A DNA stretch of 18,662 bases from positions 1 to 18,662 of the forward strand of contig JAKAMV010000091.1 in the NCBI GenBank assembly GCA_021812735.1, in the 5' to 3' direction. This DNA comes from Chloroflexota bacterium. Lineage in GTDB: Bacteria > Chloroflexota > Limnocylindria > Limnocylindrales > CSP1-4. This document shows, in pieces, positions 1-7,545 of this stretch. Position 1 is the first letter of the stretch; every line of letters starts with the position of its first letter. The notes beneath the pieces are model-generated. The model was not told where the DNA came from. It saw nothing but the letters and a program-made list of their open reading frames with translations, and searched no databases. Position numbers and translations under genes: made by a program.

Positions 1-46
1 CCGGCGGGTCTGCGCCCAGAGCGCGAACGCCCGGACCTGCGCCGGC

Positions 47-256
47 TCAGCCCTCGTCCGCCACGCCGCGGAGGAGCGGGCCAAGCCTCGCCCAGGGGCA
101 CCAGGCGAGGTGGTCCGCCACGACCGCCCCGGCCCACGGCGCGCGGATCGCCTCGCACCAGGGGCACTCGCCCTGCTCGCCGGTCGGCTCAGTCTCGAGC
201 AGCTCGTCGAGCGCCGCGATGAGCTCCGCCCGATCGCATTCACTCATGCCGCTCAT
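47..256 (-). CDS. small Cys/His protein, possible zinc-binding
   Basis: A 69-residue protein of unknown function. From the ATG at 256 it contains CPWC (residues 31-34), then His49 and Cys53, giving C-x2-C-x14-H-x3-C, which could bind one zinc ion. The N-terminal third is acidic and predicted helical. There is no signal peptide or membrane segment, so a cytoplasmic location is likely. The frame stays open upstream to 403, but that extension looks low in coding quality, so I chose the internal ATG; the ATG at 247 is equally possible and neither has a clear Shine-Dalgarno. It is transcribed away from the next gene. I do not recognise a family, and the reading frame itself is only moderately certain. 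Confidence 0.5.
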   Translation of the reverse strand: MSGMSECDRAELIAALDELLETEPTGEQGECPWCEAIRAPWAGAVVADHLAWCPWARLGPLLRGVADEG

Positions 257-635
257 TCCCGGAGGCTGGCACGCGACCGACGTCCACGGAATTGGGGACA
301 TCCCTTCGGCGGGCGCAGTCCGCCTTGCATTGCCCGAGGAGTCACGGCGCAGGGTCGTCACGATCCGGCAATGGGGATTCACCCAATTGGCGCCCCGGCC
401 CATGTCGCCGAGACTCGCTTCAGCCGAAGGGCCCGGGGGGTCCTAAGGGGGGACCGGCAATGCGGGGGAGTCCGCCGCCGTGCGGCTGGCTCCCCCACCG
501 CGCGCCGACCGTTCCCCGGCCGGTGGACATCGTCGAACGGGTCGGCCCCTCGTGTGTGGCTCTCCGGCAGAGGAAGGGGGTGCCGACCGGAATCGAGCCT
601 GACACCGGACCACACACTGTTAGAGAGGGCAACTC
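257..635. other. gene-free leader region with hairpins
   Basis: No credible protein in any frame. The region separates the minus-strand small gene from the plus-strand secreted-protein operon and so should hold divergent promoters, although no clear -35/-10 pair is visible. It contains a strong two-part hairpin at 464-496: outer arms GGGGGAG (464-470) and CTCCCCC (490-496), inner arms GCCGC (474-478) and GCGGC (482-486). A smaller GGTCC/GGACC hairpin lies just before it. The stretch from 464 to 635 could be a structured 5' leader. I looked for the conserved blocks of c-di-AMP (ydaO) and c-di-GMP riboswitches and did not find them. Confidence 0.4.
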
Positions 636-1061
636 ATGCTTTCCCGCAAGTTCGCCGGGCTGGCGGTCGGCCTGGTTCTTGCTGCCGGCATCGCGGGCAC
701 GGCGATGGCTACAACCCAGATTGGTCCCAGCACCCTCACGCCCATGAATGCGGGCTTCAACACACCGATCTGGTCCCAGCACACTGCCGGGACGTCGTAC
801 ATGTACAACCAGTACTGCGCCGTCTCCCAGTGGGATGCGCAGCACTACGGCACCTACTCAGGACCCGAGGTCTGGGAGTGGATGCATCACTGGCCGTTGC
901 TACCGAGCACGGGGTTGGGAGACCAGTACATCAGCTGCTACTACAGCAGCCCGTGGTACAGCGTCCAGCAATCGGTGGAGTCAGGCGTGGACTATAGCGT
1001 CGAATACAGGTCTCAGAACCTGTACACCAACACCTACAAGGTCACATATCCGGGTAGCTAG
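636..1061 (+). CDS. secreted aromatic-rich small protein, unknown
   Basis: A 141-residue exported protein. The start at 636 follows a purine-rich AGAGAGGG (about 622-630). Residues 1-25 form a Sec signal peptide: Lys/Arg at positions 4-5, a hydrophobic core, and A-M-A before an expected cut after Ala25. The mature 116-residue chain is dominated by Tyr (14) and Trp (6), has two cysteines (61 and 101) that could form one disulfide, and lacks any known enzyme motif. It ends in a Tyr/Thr-rich segment that looks like beta strands. It is followed by a hairpin (1070-1104) and then by an ABC ATPase and membrane proteins on the same strand. That layout resembles bacteriocin export and immunity loci such as lactococcin 972, but I see no convincing sequence match. 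It could equally be a surface or sensor protein. Confidence 0.8.
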   Translation: MLSRKFAGLAVGLVLAAGIAGTAMATTQIGPSTLTPMNAGFNTPIWSQHTAGTSYMYNQYCAVSQWDAQHYGTYSGPEVWEWMHHWPLLPSTGLGDQYISCYYSSPWYSVQQSVESGVDYSVEYRSQNLYTNTYKVTYPGS

Positions 1062-1069
1062 AACCCGTC

Positions 1070-1104
1070 GCGGGCGGGGAGCTCGTCCTGCGCTCTCCGC
1101 CCGC
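1070..1104 (+). terminator. hairpin between secreted protein and ABC genes
   Basis: A 13-bp stem (1070-1082 with 1092-1104, one G-U pair) with a 9-nt loop begins 8 nt after the stop codon of the secreted protein. It is followed by a C-rich run, not a T-tract, so it may be a partial terminator or an mRNA-stabilising hairpin. Either would let the small secreted protein be made in excess over the transporter. Confidence 0.5.
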
Positions 1105-1142
1105 CCCCCTGATCCGAACCCTGCTGGAGCGGCGATCTGGGA

Positions 1143-1910
1143 ATGGAACGAAGACTGCGGCTCTCGAATGTCACCTTCAGGTACCGGCGAGGGGCCTTCT
1201 CGGCCGCCAGTTCGCCGGTCAGTGTCTTCCGGGGTTTCACGTGGCAGTTGCCGCTGGGCCGGACCGTGCTCCTCGGCCCGAACGGGGCCGGCAAGACGAC
1301 CCTGCTGGCTCTGGCAGCCACGGCACTGACCCCAACGGGTGGGACCATCCAGTACGGGGAACTGGGGCTGCACCGGCGACGGGACAGAGCGGAGATGCGC
1401 CGCCTGATCGGATGGATGCCCCAGGACGTGCACGCCATCCCCGGCTTCACGTCCCAGGAGCAGGTCGCCTACGCAGGCTGGCTCAAGGGCATGTCGCGGT
1501 CAGCGGCGTGGCTTCAGGCCGGCGTCGCCCTCGACCGTGTGGGGCTTCGCTCCGAGTGCGGCCGATTGACCGCGGAGCTGTCGGGCGGGCAGCGCCACCG
1601 CGTCGGGTTGGCCCAGCTCCTGGTGCACGACAGCGACCTGCTGCTCCTGGACGAGCCGACGGCCGGTCTGGACCCCACGCAGAGGGCCCGGTTCCGCGGC
1701 CTGGTGCGCGAGATCGGCGAATCTCGTCCAGTACTGGCGTCCACGCACCAGGTGGACGACCTCGACAGCCTCTTCGAGACCGTCGTGGTGATCGACGGGG
1801 GCGCGATTGTGTTCCAGGGCACCGTTCCGGAGTTCCTGCGCCTGGCGCCGCCAGGCGCCCCGTTCGCCGCTGAGAGCGCCTACGCCTCCCTCGTCCCCGA
1901 TCCCGCGTGA
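1143..1910 (+). CDS. ABC transporter ATP-binding protein
   Basis: A 255-residue ATPase subunit that should power the membrane proteins encoded just downstream. All motifs are intact: Walker A GPNGAGKT (45-52), Q-loop Gln94, signature LSGGQ (146-150), Walker B LLLLD with catalytic Glu171 (166-171), D-loop, and switch His202. The overall pattern is that of ABC-2 type exporters (the CcmA/drug-export class). The ATG at 1143 has a GGAG 13 nt upstream, which is far. The stop codon overlaps the GTG start of the next gene (GTGA at 1907-1910), indicating translational coupling. The substrate is unknown; the secreted protein encoded upstream is the obvious candidate by position only. Confidence 0.93.
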   Translation: MERRLRLSNVTFRYRRGAFSAASSPVSVFRGFTWQLPLGRTVLLGPNGAGKTTLLALAATALTPTGGTIQYGELGLHRRRDRAEMRRLIGWMPQDVHAIPGFTSQEQVAYAGWLKGMSRSAAWLQAGVALDRVGLRSECGRLTAELSGGQRHRVGLAQLLVHDSDLLLLDEPTAGLDPTQRARFRGLVREIGESRPVLASTHQVDDLDSLFETVVVIDGGAIVFQGTVPEFLRLAPPGAPFAAESAYASLVPDPA

Positions 1911-3185
1911 GGGGCCTGCTGACCCGGATCCGCACGATGCCGGCCCTGTTCCTCGCGCCCGGAATCGTCGCGGGCGCCATCTGGTACGCGACCCTCGTGC
2001 ATCCTGCGGACGCCTATCCCGTCGCTGCGACGGCCCTCGGCACAGCGGCCCTCGCGTTCATCGTCCCCTTCGCCGCGGCAACAGCAGCCTGGGAGGGTTC
2101 GAGGCTGCGTCGGGGAGGACTGTGGCACGGCCCGTGGGTTCGACGATGCGCCGAGATCCTGGCCGACCGCCTCTGGCCTGCCGTTGTCGTGTCCATCGTC
2201 GCGGTGCTCGCCGGCGTTGAGGCGTCGCTCCTCGAATCAGGCGGCGGCCTGCCTGACGGGAGGCCGATCGTGGTGGCCGCCCTCGACATCGTGGCATTCG
2301 CCGCGGCAGGCGCAGCGGCAGGCTTGCTTCTCCCGTTCGCGATCGCCGGCCCGCTCGCGATCGTCGTTCCGCTCTACTGGCTGGCGTTCGTGCCGGCCAT
2401 GGACCCCCCCATGGCTCCGCCACCTCACCGGGATGTTCCGGGACTGCTGCACGGCCACGGCGGACCTCAGCATCCGTCCCATAGTGGCGTCCTCGCTGGT
2501 CGACCTCGGCATCCTCGCGGCGTCCGCGTTCGCGATATCCCAGGCGACGGAGCGTCGCCGTGGGATCGCCGTGGGCGCGAGCCTCATTGCCTCCGGAGCC
2601 ATTGCCACCACACTCGTCGCTGGCATGCCCTACGCCCCCACGACAGACCGCAACCCGGCCGACCTGACCTGCGCTCGCGCATCCGCGGCAATCGTCTGCG
2701 TCTGGCCCGAACATCAGGCGCAGTTGGCGCCCATCGTGAGGATCCTGCCGACCGTGCTCGCCCGGTGGAGAGACGCGGGAGTTCCTGCCCCCGACATCTT
2801 CACCGAGGCGGAGCGCAGCGCTGCACCTCCGGACGCAGCCATCCTCGTGCTGTCAGGCGGCGGCACGCTCGACGACGACGGCATGATCGAGGCCCTGTCC
2901 AGCAGCCTGCTGCCGACGTACCCCAGTTGCCCCTACGGCGGCTCGACGGGCTGGCAGGTGAGCGAGTACCTGCAGGCGTGGTACGAGGCCGCGGCGGGCA
3001 TGTCTGACCCGGGTCTCGCTGTCCGACACGGCCAGCCATTCGACCCCAGCTACCCTCCCGTCGTGGATGTCGTCCACCAGCTGTCGCGGGCGGCACCGGG
3101 CAGCCGGCAGGCTTGGTTGGCTCGGGTCACCGACATCACCCAGGCGTGCGGCCCCTGGGAGCCCGACCAGCTGCAGGTGAGGTAG
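1907..3185 (+). pseudogene. ABC-2-like permease with ectodomain, frameshifted at C7
   Basis: Reads as one 425-residue membrane protein if a single C is removed from the C7 tract at 2404-2410. As given, the first frame (from GTG 1907) loses sense there, and the sensible sequence continues in the next frame to the TAG at 3185. The first part has about five hydrophobic segments (residues 11-32, 36-64, 90-110, 119-143 and 144-165). The second part adds two more (after about 2490) and then a roughly 180-residue soluble C-terminal region with a CVWPE motif, a pattern I associate with actinobacterial ABC-linked permeases (DUF7224-like, from memory). It pairs with the upstream ATPase, whose stop it overlaps. 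The break could be a sequencing error, a true mutation or phase variation. Confidence 0.8.
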
Positions 3186-3781
3186 TGGACCTCTGGTGGC
3201 GGAGCCGACGTGGCAGGCTCGTCGCGGCGTCCGTCGCGCTCTCCGGACTCCTCGTCGCGACGCCGCTGGCCCCCGTTCAGGCCATGCCGAGCCCGGCCGG
3301 GGCATCGGTCGCCCTCGCCTGCCTGATCGGCCTCATCGCTCCGGTTGCCGTCGCGGCAGGATGCGCCCGCTCGGACTCGTGGCTGGAGTCCGTGGGGAAT
3401 CGACCCACTCGCACGTACGACTACCTCCTCCTGATGGGGGCGGTGTTCGGGGTCGCGGGCCTCAACACGGCTGAGCAGGCCGCCGGCCTCTCCGCCGTCG
3501 GGCACGTGTGCTCGCGCGCCGGGCTCGCCTATGCCGGGCTGGTGCTCATCGGCCGGTCAATGGGCAGCTGGCGTTCGGCCGCCGTGCTCCCCGCAGCCTA
3601 CCTCGCGCTCGTTGCGGTCGCGGGACGGGGCGACGACCTCATCCACCCCGCGTGGTGGGCCTGGATTGCTGCGGATGCAGGCGAGGCGAGCTCCTGGCTG
3701 CTCACCGGGGTCAGCCTCGGGCTCGGAACCTTGCTCTACTGGCGCCGTTCCCCGCCGCTGACGGAGGCTGCTTCATCCTAG
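3185..3781 (+). CDS. six-helix membrane protein of ABC operon
   Basis: A 198-residue integral membrane protein with about six hydrophobic segments and short loops. No enzyme motif is visible. The GTG start at 3185 shares its G with the TAG stop of the permease (TAGTG) and has GGTGAGG just upstream, so I chose it over the open extension to 3113, which would overlap the permease by 70 nt. The tight coupling makes it a likely extra transmembrane subunit of the transporter or an immunity or accessory protein. Five upstream kilobase-scale alternatives in other frames are unlikely given its clean hydrophobic pattern. I do not recognise a named family. Confidence 0.8.
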   Translation: MDLWWRSRRGRLVAASVALSGLLVATPLAPVQAMPSPAGASVALACLIGLIAPVAVAAGCARSDSWLESVGNRPTRTYDYLLLMGAVFGVAGLNTAEQAAGLSAVGHVCSRAGLAYAGLVLIGRSMGSWRSAAVLPAAYLALVAVAGRGDDLIHPAWWAWIAADAGEASSWLLTGVSLGLGTLLYWRRSPPLTEAASS

Positions 3782-3793
3782 GGGGAGCTCGCC

Positions 3794-4144
3794 GTGTTGC
3801 GACAACTGCGCCGCTGGCGCATCGCCATCGCGTTCGGCGCGCTGGGCACCGTTCTCGCGGTAATCCTCTTCGCTGGCCGCGGCGCCACCTCGTCGTCAGC
3901 GAGCCCCGACGACGCGCAGGTGCGGGGCTCGATCGTGCGGGCGGCGCACCTGCTGCAAGAGCAGAGCGGGATGCAGCCTCGCAGGATCCCGATCACCGTT
4001 CAGGGCCGGAGCCCGGGGGCCGGTCACTCAAGTCAACGGTCAGAGCCGGGAAGTCACCAATCGGTCGCCCCACCAGGGTCGACACCCATGATCGATCCCC
4101 GGTGGCGGGTATATCAGTCACGGAGGTGCTCCTGGGCGGCCTGA
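3794..4144 (+). CDS. small single-helix protein, last gene of ABC operon
   Basis: Begins at GTG 3794, 6 nt after a strong GGGGGAG, and 12 nt after the previous stop. The N terminus is basic, followed by one hydrophobic segment (about residues 10-27) and a short extracytoplasmic region, so it is probably a type II anchored or cleaved protein. As written it has 116 residues, but codon third positions stop being GC-rich after about residue 74, near the G5 tract at 4014-4018. Removing one G there gives a more protein-like tail that ends at TGA 4089-4091 (about 98 residues). The true C terminus is therefore uncertain. Function unknown; membership in the operon is the main clue. Confidence 0.6.
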   Translation: MLRQLRRWRIAIAFGALGTVLAVILFAGRGATSSSASPDDAQVRGSIVRAAHLLQEQSGMQPRRIPITVQGRSPGAGHSSQRSEPGSHQSVAPPGSTPMIDPRWRVYQSRRCSWAA

Positions 4145-4187
4145 GCCCGTGCGAGCCCCACCTGACTCAAGAGCCCGCCGGCGCCGC

Positions 4188-4193
4188 TAGGAT
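4188..4193 (+). promoter_or_regulatory. -10 box TAGGAT, leaderless promoter
   Basis: TAGGAT lies 8 nt before the ATG at 4202, which places the transcription start on or next to the start codon. No Shine-Dalgarno is present, consistent with a leaderless mRNA. A weak CTGACT (4162-4167) could serve as -35. Confidence 0.55.
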
Positions 4194-4201
4194 CATCCCC
4201 G

Positions 4202-5830
4202 ATGGGCATCGACATCCTGCTCCGCAACGGCACGCTGGTCGACGGGTCGGGCGCACCGGCCCGTGCAGCGGATATCGCCGTCTCGGGCGGCCGAATCGCG
4301 GCTGTCGGCGACCTGTCGGCGGTGCCCGACGAAGGCGTGGCCCAGGAGATCGACTGCGCCGGACACGTCGTGGCGCCGGGCTTCGTGGACCCGCACGGCC
4401 ACTCCGACCTGTCGGTCCTGGTCGACGGCGCCATGGCGAGCCTGCTGCACCAGGGCTGGACCACGCAGCTCATCGGCAACTGCGGCGACACGTTCGCCCC
4501 GCTGACGGCCGCCTCGCGCACCCTCCTCGCGCCGGCGCTCGCGGCGCACGCGCTCGACCCGTCCTGGACGACGTTCTCGGAGTACCTCGCTGCCGTCGAG
4601 GCGCAGCAGCTGGGCGTCAACCTCGCGCCCCTCGTGGGGCAGGGGGCGATCCGCGCCGCCGTCATGGGCCCGACCGGCCGTGCGCCGACCCCTGGCGAGC
4701 AGGCCGCGATGGAGCGCGAGGTGGAGCTCGCGATGGAGGCCGGGGCGGTCGGCATCTCCACCGGGCTGATCTACGCGCCCGGGATCCACGCGAGCCGGGA
4801 CGAGATCGCCCGCCTCGTCGCGGTGGCGTTCCGCCGCGGCGGGCTGTACGCCACGCACATGCGCAACGAGGCGGACGAGGTGGCCGCCGCGATCGACGAG
4901 GCCATCTGGACCGCCCGCGAGGCCGAGCGCCTCGCCGGCGCGCCCGCGCGCCTCCAGGTCTCGCACCTCAAGGCTGCGTCGCGAAAGGTGTTCGGCCAGG
5001 GTCTCGCCCTCGTGGGGCAGATCGACCGCGCCCGCGAGGCAGGCCTCGACGCCGCCGCCGACCAGTACCCCTACACGGCGGCCCACACGACCCTGGCCAC
5101 GATCCTGCCGCCCGACATCCTGGCGCTCGACGCGGACGATGCGGTGGCCGCCCTCCGGGACCCGTCCACGCGGGCCCGCATCCGCCGCGACCAGCTGCGG
5201 GGCGTCAGCGGCTGGGAGAACGTCGCGCTCGATCCCGGCTGGGAGGGCACGGTCATCGTCGACTGCCCGTCGCGGCCGCGCTGGAACGGCCGGTCGCTGG
5301 CGCAGATCGCGGCCGACGAGGGCGGCGATCCGGCCGACCTGGCGATGGACGCGCTCGCCGACGACCGGCTGGCGGTGGACTGCGTGCTGCACTGCATGGA
5401 CGCCGACGACGTGGAGGCGATTCTGGCCGTGCCCTGGGTCGCCGTCTGCACCGACGCCGAGGCCCGCCGCCCGGGCCACCCCGTCCTCGGCCGCGGGGTG
5501 CCGCACCCGCGCGCGTACGGGACCACCGCCCGGGTCCTGGGCCAGTACGTCCGTGAGCGGGGGGCCCTCGCCCTCGAGGCCGCCGTGGCGAAGCTCTCGT
5601 CGGTCCCCGCGGCCCGGCTCGGCCTCCGTGAGCGCGGTCTGGTCCGCGAGGGCTGGGCGGCGGATCTGGTGGTGTTCGATCCCGCAGCCGTCCGCGACCT
5701 CGCGAGCTACGAGAACCCGGCTGTCTTCCCGGCCGGGATCCGAGATGTGATCGTCAATGGCGGCGTGGCCGTCCGCGGCGGACGCGAGACGGGCGTCCGA
5801 GCCGGCCGACTGCTCCGCCGGGGCGACTAG
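4202..5830 (+). CDS. N-acyl-D-amino-acid deacylase (D-aminoacylase family)
   Basis: A 542-residue amidohydrolase that should hydrolyse N-acyl-D-amino acids to a carboxylate and a free D-amino acid, or act on related D-configured amides (EC 3.5.1.81 class). Seen in order: a small beta-sandwich start (LLRNGTLVDGSG), the metal motif DPHGHSD (63-69), the GNCG motif with Cys94 that binds zinc in this family, GISTGLIYAPG (184-194), His219 in THMRNE, His255 in SHLK, catalytic Asp418 in CTDAE, HPRAYGT (435-441), and the family C terminus ending in a TG-x-x-x-GR-x-LRR pattern. Length is normal for the family. It is the first gene after its own promoter and is followed 13 nt later by the metallopeptidase gene. 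The exact substrate (neutral, Asp or Glu derivative) cannot be read from the sequence. Confidence 0.93.
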   Translation: MGIDILLRNGTLVDGSGAPARAADIAVSGGRIAAVGDLSAVPDEGVAQEIDCAGHVVAPGFVDPHGHSDLSVLVDGAMASLLHQGWTTQLIGNCGDTFAPLTAASRTLLAPALAAHALDPSWTTFSEYLAAVEAQQLGVNLAPLVGQGAIRAAVMGPTGRAPTPGEQAAMEREVELAMEAGAVGISTGLIYAPGIHASRDEIARLVAVAFRRGGLYATHMRNEADEVAAAIDEAIWTAREAERLAGAPARLQVSHLKAASRKVFGQGLALVGQIDRAREAGLDAAADQYPYTAAHTTLATILPPDILALDADDAVAALRDPSTRARIRRDQLRGVSGWENVALDPGWEGTVIVDCPSRPRWNGRSLAQIAADEGGDPADLAMDALADDRLAVDCVLHCMDADDVEAILAVPWVAVCTDAEARRPGHPVLGRGVPHPRAYGTTARVLGQYVRERGALALEAAVAKLSSVPAARLGLRERGLVREGWAADLVVFDPAAVRDLASYENPAVFPAGIRDVIVNGGVAVRGGRETGVRAGRLLRRGD

Positions 5831-5843
5831 GCGACGCGCCCGC

Positions 5844-6632
5844 ATGGCCCAGCACGCCGTCGCGACCGAGACCGACGAGATCGTCGAGCTGCCCGGCGGC
5901 GACCTGCCGTACACGCTCCGCCGCTCGCCCCGGGCCAGGCGCCTCCGCGTGGTGATCCACCCCGAGCGCGGCGTCGTGGTGACCCTGCCGACGGCGGCGC
6001 GCCTGGGGCGCGGCGGGGCGGACCGCGTGGTGCGCGAGTTCCTGGCCGAGCGCGAGCCGTGGCTGCGGCGGCACCTGCGCCGCCACGCGGCCACCAGGGC
6101 GACGCTCGACGACCGGCCCGCGCTCGGTGACGGACGGCTGGTGCCCTACCTGGGCGTGCCCCATCGTGTGCGAGTGGGGGTTGCGCCGGCGGGCGTGCGG
6201 GCGTCGCGCGTCTCGCGCGTGGGCGGCGACGACGGCGACGAGCTGCTCGTCGAGGTGGGTCCGCGCGACGGCCGCGACATGGCGGACATCCTCGAGGCGT
6301 GGTTCCGCGAGCGGGCGCGAACCGCCGTGGCCACCGCGGTCGCCCGGCATGCCGCGGCGCTGGGTGTCACGCCGTCGTCCATCGCCATCCGCGACACCAC
6401 CAGCCGTTGGGGGAGCTGCTCGCGCCGGGGCGCGCTCTCCTTCTCCTGGCGGCTCGTCCTGGCGCCCCCCGCGGCCCTCGACTCGGTCGCCGCCCACGAG
6501 GCGTGCCACCTTCGGGTGTTCGGGCACGGACCCAAGTTCTGGGCGCTGCTCGAGACCCGCGTGGCGGACCACGCCACCTGGCGCCGCTGGCTCAAGCGCC
6601 GCGCGCCCGAGCTCCACGCGGCGCTCGACTGA
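5844..6632 (+). CDS. YgjP-like zinc metallopeptidase (DUF45)
   Basis: A 262-residue protein of the YgjP/DUF45 metal-dependent hydrolase family, related to SprT and M48 peptidases. The C-terminal half carries SRWGSCS (187-193), the zinc motif HEACH (218-222) and a third ligand His228 in FGHGPKFW, all in the usual order and spacing. The N-terminal part fits the family's RRSPRARRLRVVIHP strand region. No signal peptide or membrane helix, so it is cytoplasmic. The frame is open back to 5757 within the deacylase gene; I chose ATG 5844 because it starts just after that gene's stop and matches family length. The physiological substrate of this family is not well established. Confidence 0.9.
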   Translation: MAQHAVATETDEIVELPGGDLPYTLRRSPRARRLRVVIHPERGVVVTLPTAARLGRGGADRVVREFLAEREPWLRRHLRRHAATRATLDDRPALGDGRLVPYLGVPHRVRVGVAPAGVRASRVSRVGGDDGDELLVEVGPRDGRDMADILEAWFRERARTAVATAVARHAAALGVTPSSIAIRDTTSRWGSCSRRGALSFSWRLVLAPPAALDSVAAHEACHLRVFGHGPKFWALLETRVADHATWRRWLKRRAPELHAALD

Positions 6633-6638
6633 CGGCCC

Positions 6639-6652
6639 GCCCGCCGGCGGGC
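6639..6652. terminator. short palindrome after metallopeptidase gene
   Basis: GCCCGCCGGCGGGC is a perfect 14-nt palindrome 6 nt after the stop codon of the metallopeptidase gene. It could form a small hairpin or work as a weak terminator; there is no T-tract. Confidence 0.35.
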
Positions 6653-6725
6653 ACAAACCGGGGGCGCCGCGCGTCTCTAGGGCTGCCGGCGCACCGTCGG
6701 GCGCCGCGGCCAGCCCAGAGGTCCC

Positions 6726-7388
6726 ATGAAGCCGCGCCTCGCACCGCTCTTGGTCTCGCTGCCCGTTGCTGCCGCGCTCGTCGCCTGCTCGGCCGGCGCC
6801 CCGGCGGCGAGCTCGCCGGAGGCCAAGGGCCCGCCTCCGCCGCCCGCCGCGTCGCCGTCGCTCGCACCGGTGGCCCCGCCCTCGGCCACCGTGCCAGTCG
6901 CCAGCTCCTCGCCTGACCAGGGCAACGTCAACGGCCCCGGAACCCCCGACCTCTCGATCGAGCCCGTCGGCGCCCAGGCGCTCCGGGTGACGATCGCCGA
7001 CCGATCGGCGAAGGCCTGGCGCCTCGTGGTGGCAGGCACCGGCAGTCGCGCCGGCGACCGCTGGGTCCTCGAGGTGGAGACGGGCGACGTGGCCCCGGCG
7101 ATCACGACGCTGGACACCAGGGCGGGCGTTGACGGCGATCCGCAGGCGCAGCCCGGGCTCGAGCAGGGCGAGACGGCCGGCCGCGTCTGCTCCTCGGTGC
7201 TGCCCGTGTGCGTGGCCGCGAGCAGCGTGCGCCTGCCGGAGAACGGCGATGGAACGCTCGAGGTGGTGCTGACGCGAACGGACGCCTCTGTGCCCTTGGG
7301 CGTCTCGGCGGCGACGGCCGGCTGGCCCGCCGAGCCGTTCATCCTGGGGCCCTGGACCGCCACCGAGGTCTTCCCCTGGCAGGCCTGA
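6726..7388 (+). CDS. putative lipoprotein with Pro/Ser/Ala linker
   Basis: A 220-residue exported protein of unknown function. A signal sequence ends in a lipobox (LVAC, with the lipidated Cys at residue 21). A Pro/Ala/Ser-rich linker of about 45 residues follows, then a globular domain from about residue 75 to the end that looks beta-rich and contains two cysteines 7 apart (VCSSVLPVC), probably a disulfide. The start is ATG 6726 with a weak AGAGG 5 nt before it. It is the last gene before the candidate genomic island. No similarity to a named family was recognised. Confidence 0.75.
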   Translation: MKPRLAPLLVSLPVAAALVACSAGAPAASSPEAKGPPPPPAASPSLAPVAPPSATVPVASSSPDQGNVNGPGTPDLSIEPVGAQALRVTIADRSAKAWRLVVAGTGSRAGDRWVLEVETGDVAPAITTLDTRAGVDGDPQAQPGLEQGETAGRVCSSVLPVCVAASSVRLPENGDGTLEVVLTRTDASVPLGVSAATAGWPAEPFILGPWTATEVFPWQA

Positions 7389-7401
7389 CCACCGCTCGGC
7401 T

Positions 7402-7474
7402 CCGCCGGCCCACCGTCGGCGGGCGGCTGCCATGCCGGAGCGCGAGATCGCCCGCCGCATCGCGACGGGCGATC
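7402..7474. terminator. two hairpins after the lipoprotein gene
   Basis: Two inverted repeats follow the lipoprotein stop: CCGCCG (7402-7407) with CGGCGG (7417-7422), and a perfect 9-bp pair GATCGCCCG (7446-7454) with CGGGCGATC (7466-7474). The second could stop transcription from either side. Both lie between the chromosome gene and the left repeat of the island. Confidence 0.5.
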
Positions 7475-7492
7475 ATGGTGCTGGAGTGCGAA

Positions 7493-7545
7493 TGGTGGGC
7501 CGGGGCAGAATCGAACTGCCACAGCCGAAGGCGAGGGTTTTACAG
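7493..7545 (-). repeat. tRNA-Tyr 3'-half copy (attachment-site repeat)
   Basis: Identical base for base to 12198-12250. On the minus strand it runs from the anticodon loop (CTGTAAA) through the variable arm and T arm to CCA. The 5' half of a tRNA is missing: the sequence from 7546 on does not resemble it. It is therefore a tRNA fragment and not a functional gene. Confidence 0.9.

Noticed and set aside
404..635. Known riboswitch upstream of the secreted-protein gene
   Set aside because: Signature blocks of c-di-AMP and c-di-GMP aptamers are absent; only generic hairpins are present.
636..1061. Naming the secreted protein a lactococcin 972-type bacteriocin
   Set aside because: Only the gene order is similar; the mature sequence is longer and I could not align it with confidence.
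3508..5556. Plus-strand frame of 682 codons
   Set aside because: Arg/Pro/Gly-rich shadow of the six-helix protein and the deacylase genes, both of which have clear family or membrane signatures in another frame.
4193..7460. Long minus-strand open frames opposite the deacylase, metallopeptidase and lipoprotein genes
   Set aside because: Antisense open frames are expected in DNA this GC-rich; they have no motifs, while the plus strand has complete catalytic sets.
7493..7545. A second functional tRNA-Tyr gene
   Set aside because: Only the 3' half is present; the bases beyond 7545 do not form a D arm or a matching acceptor strand.
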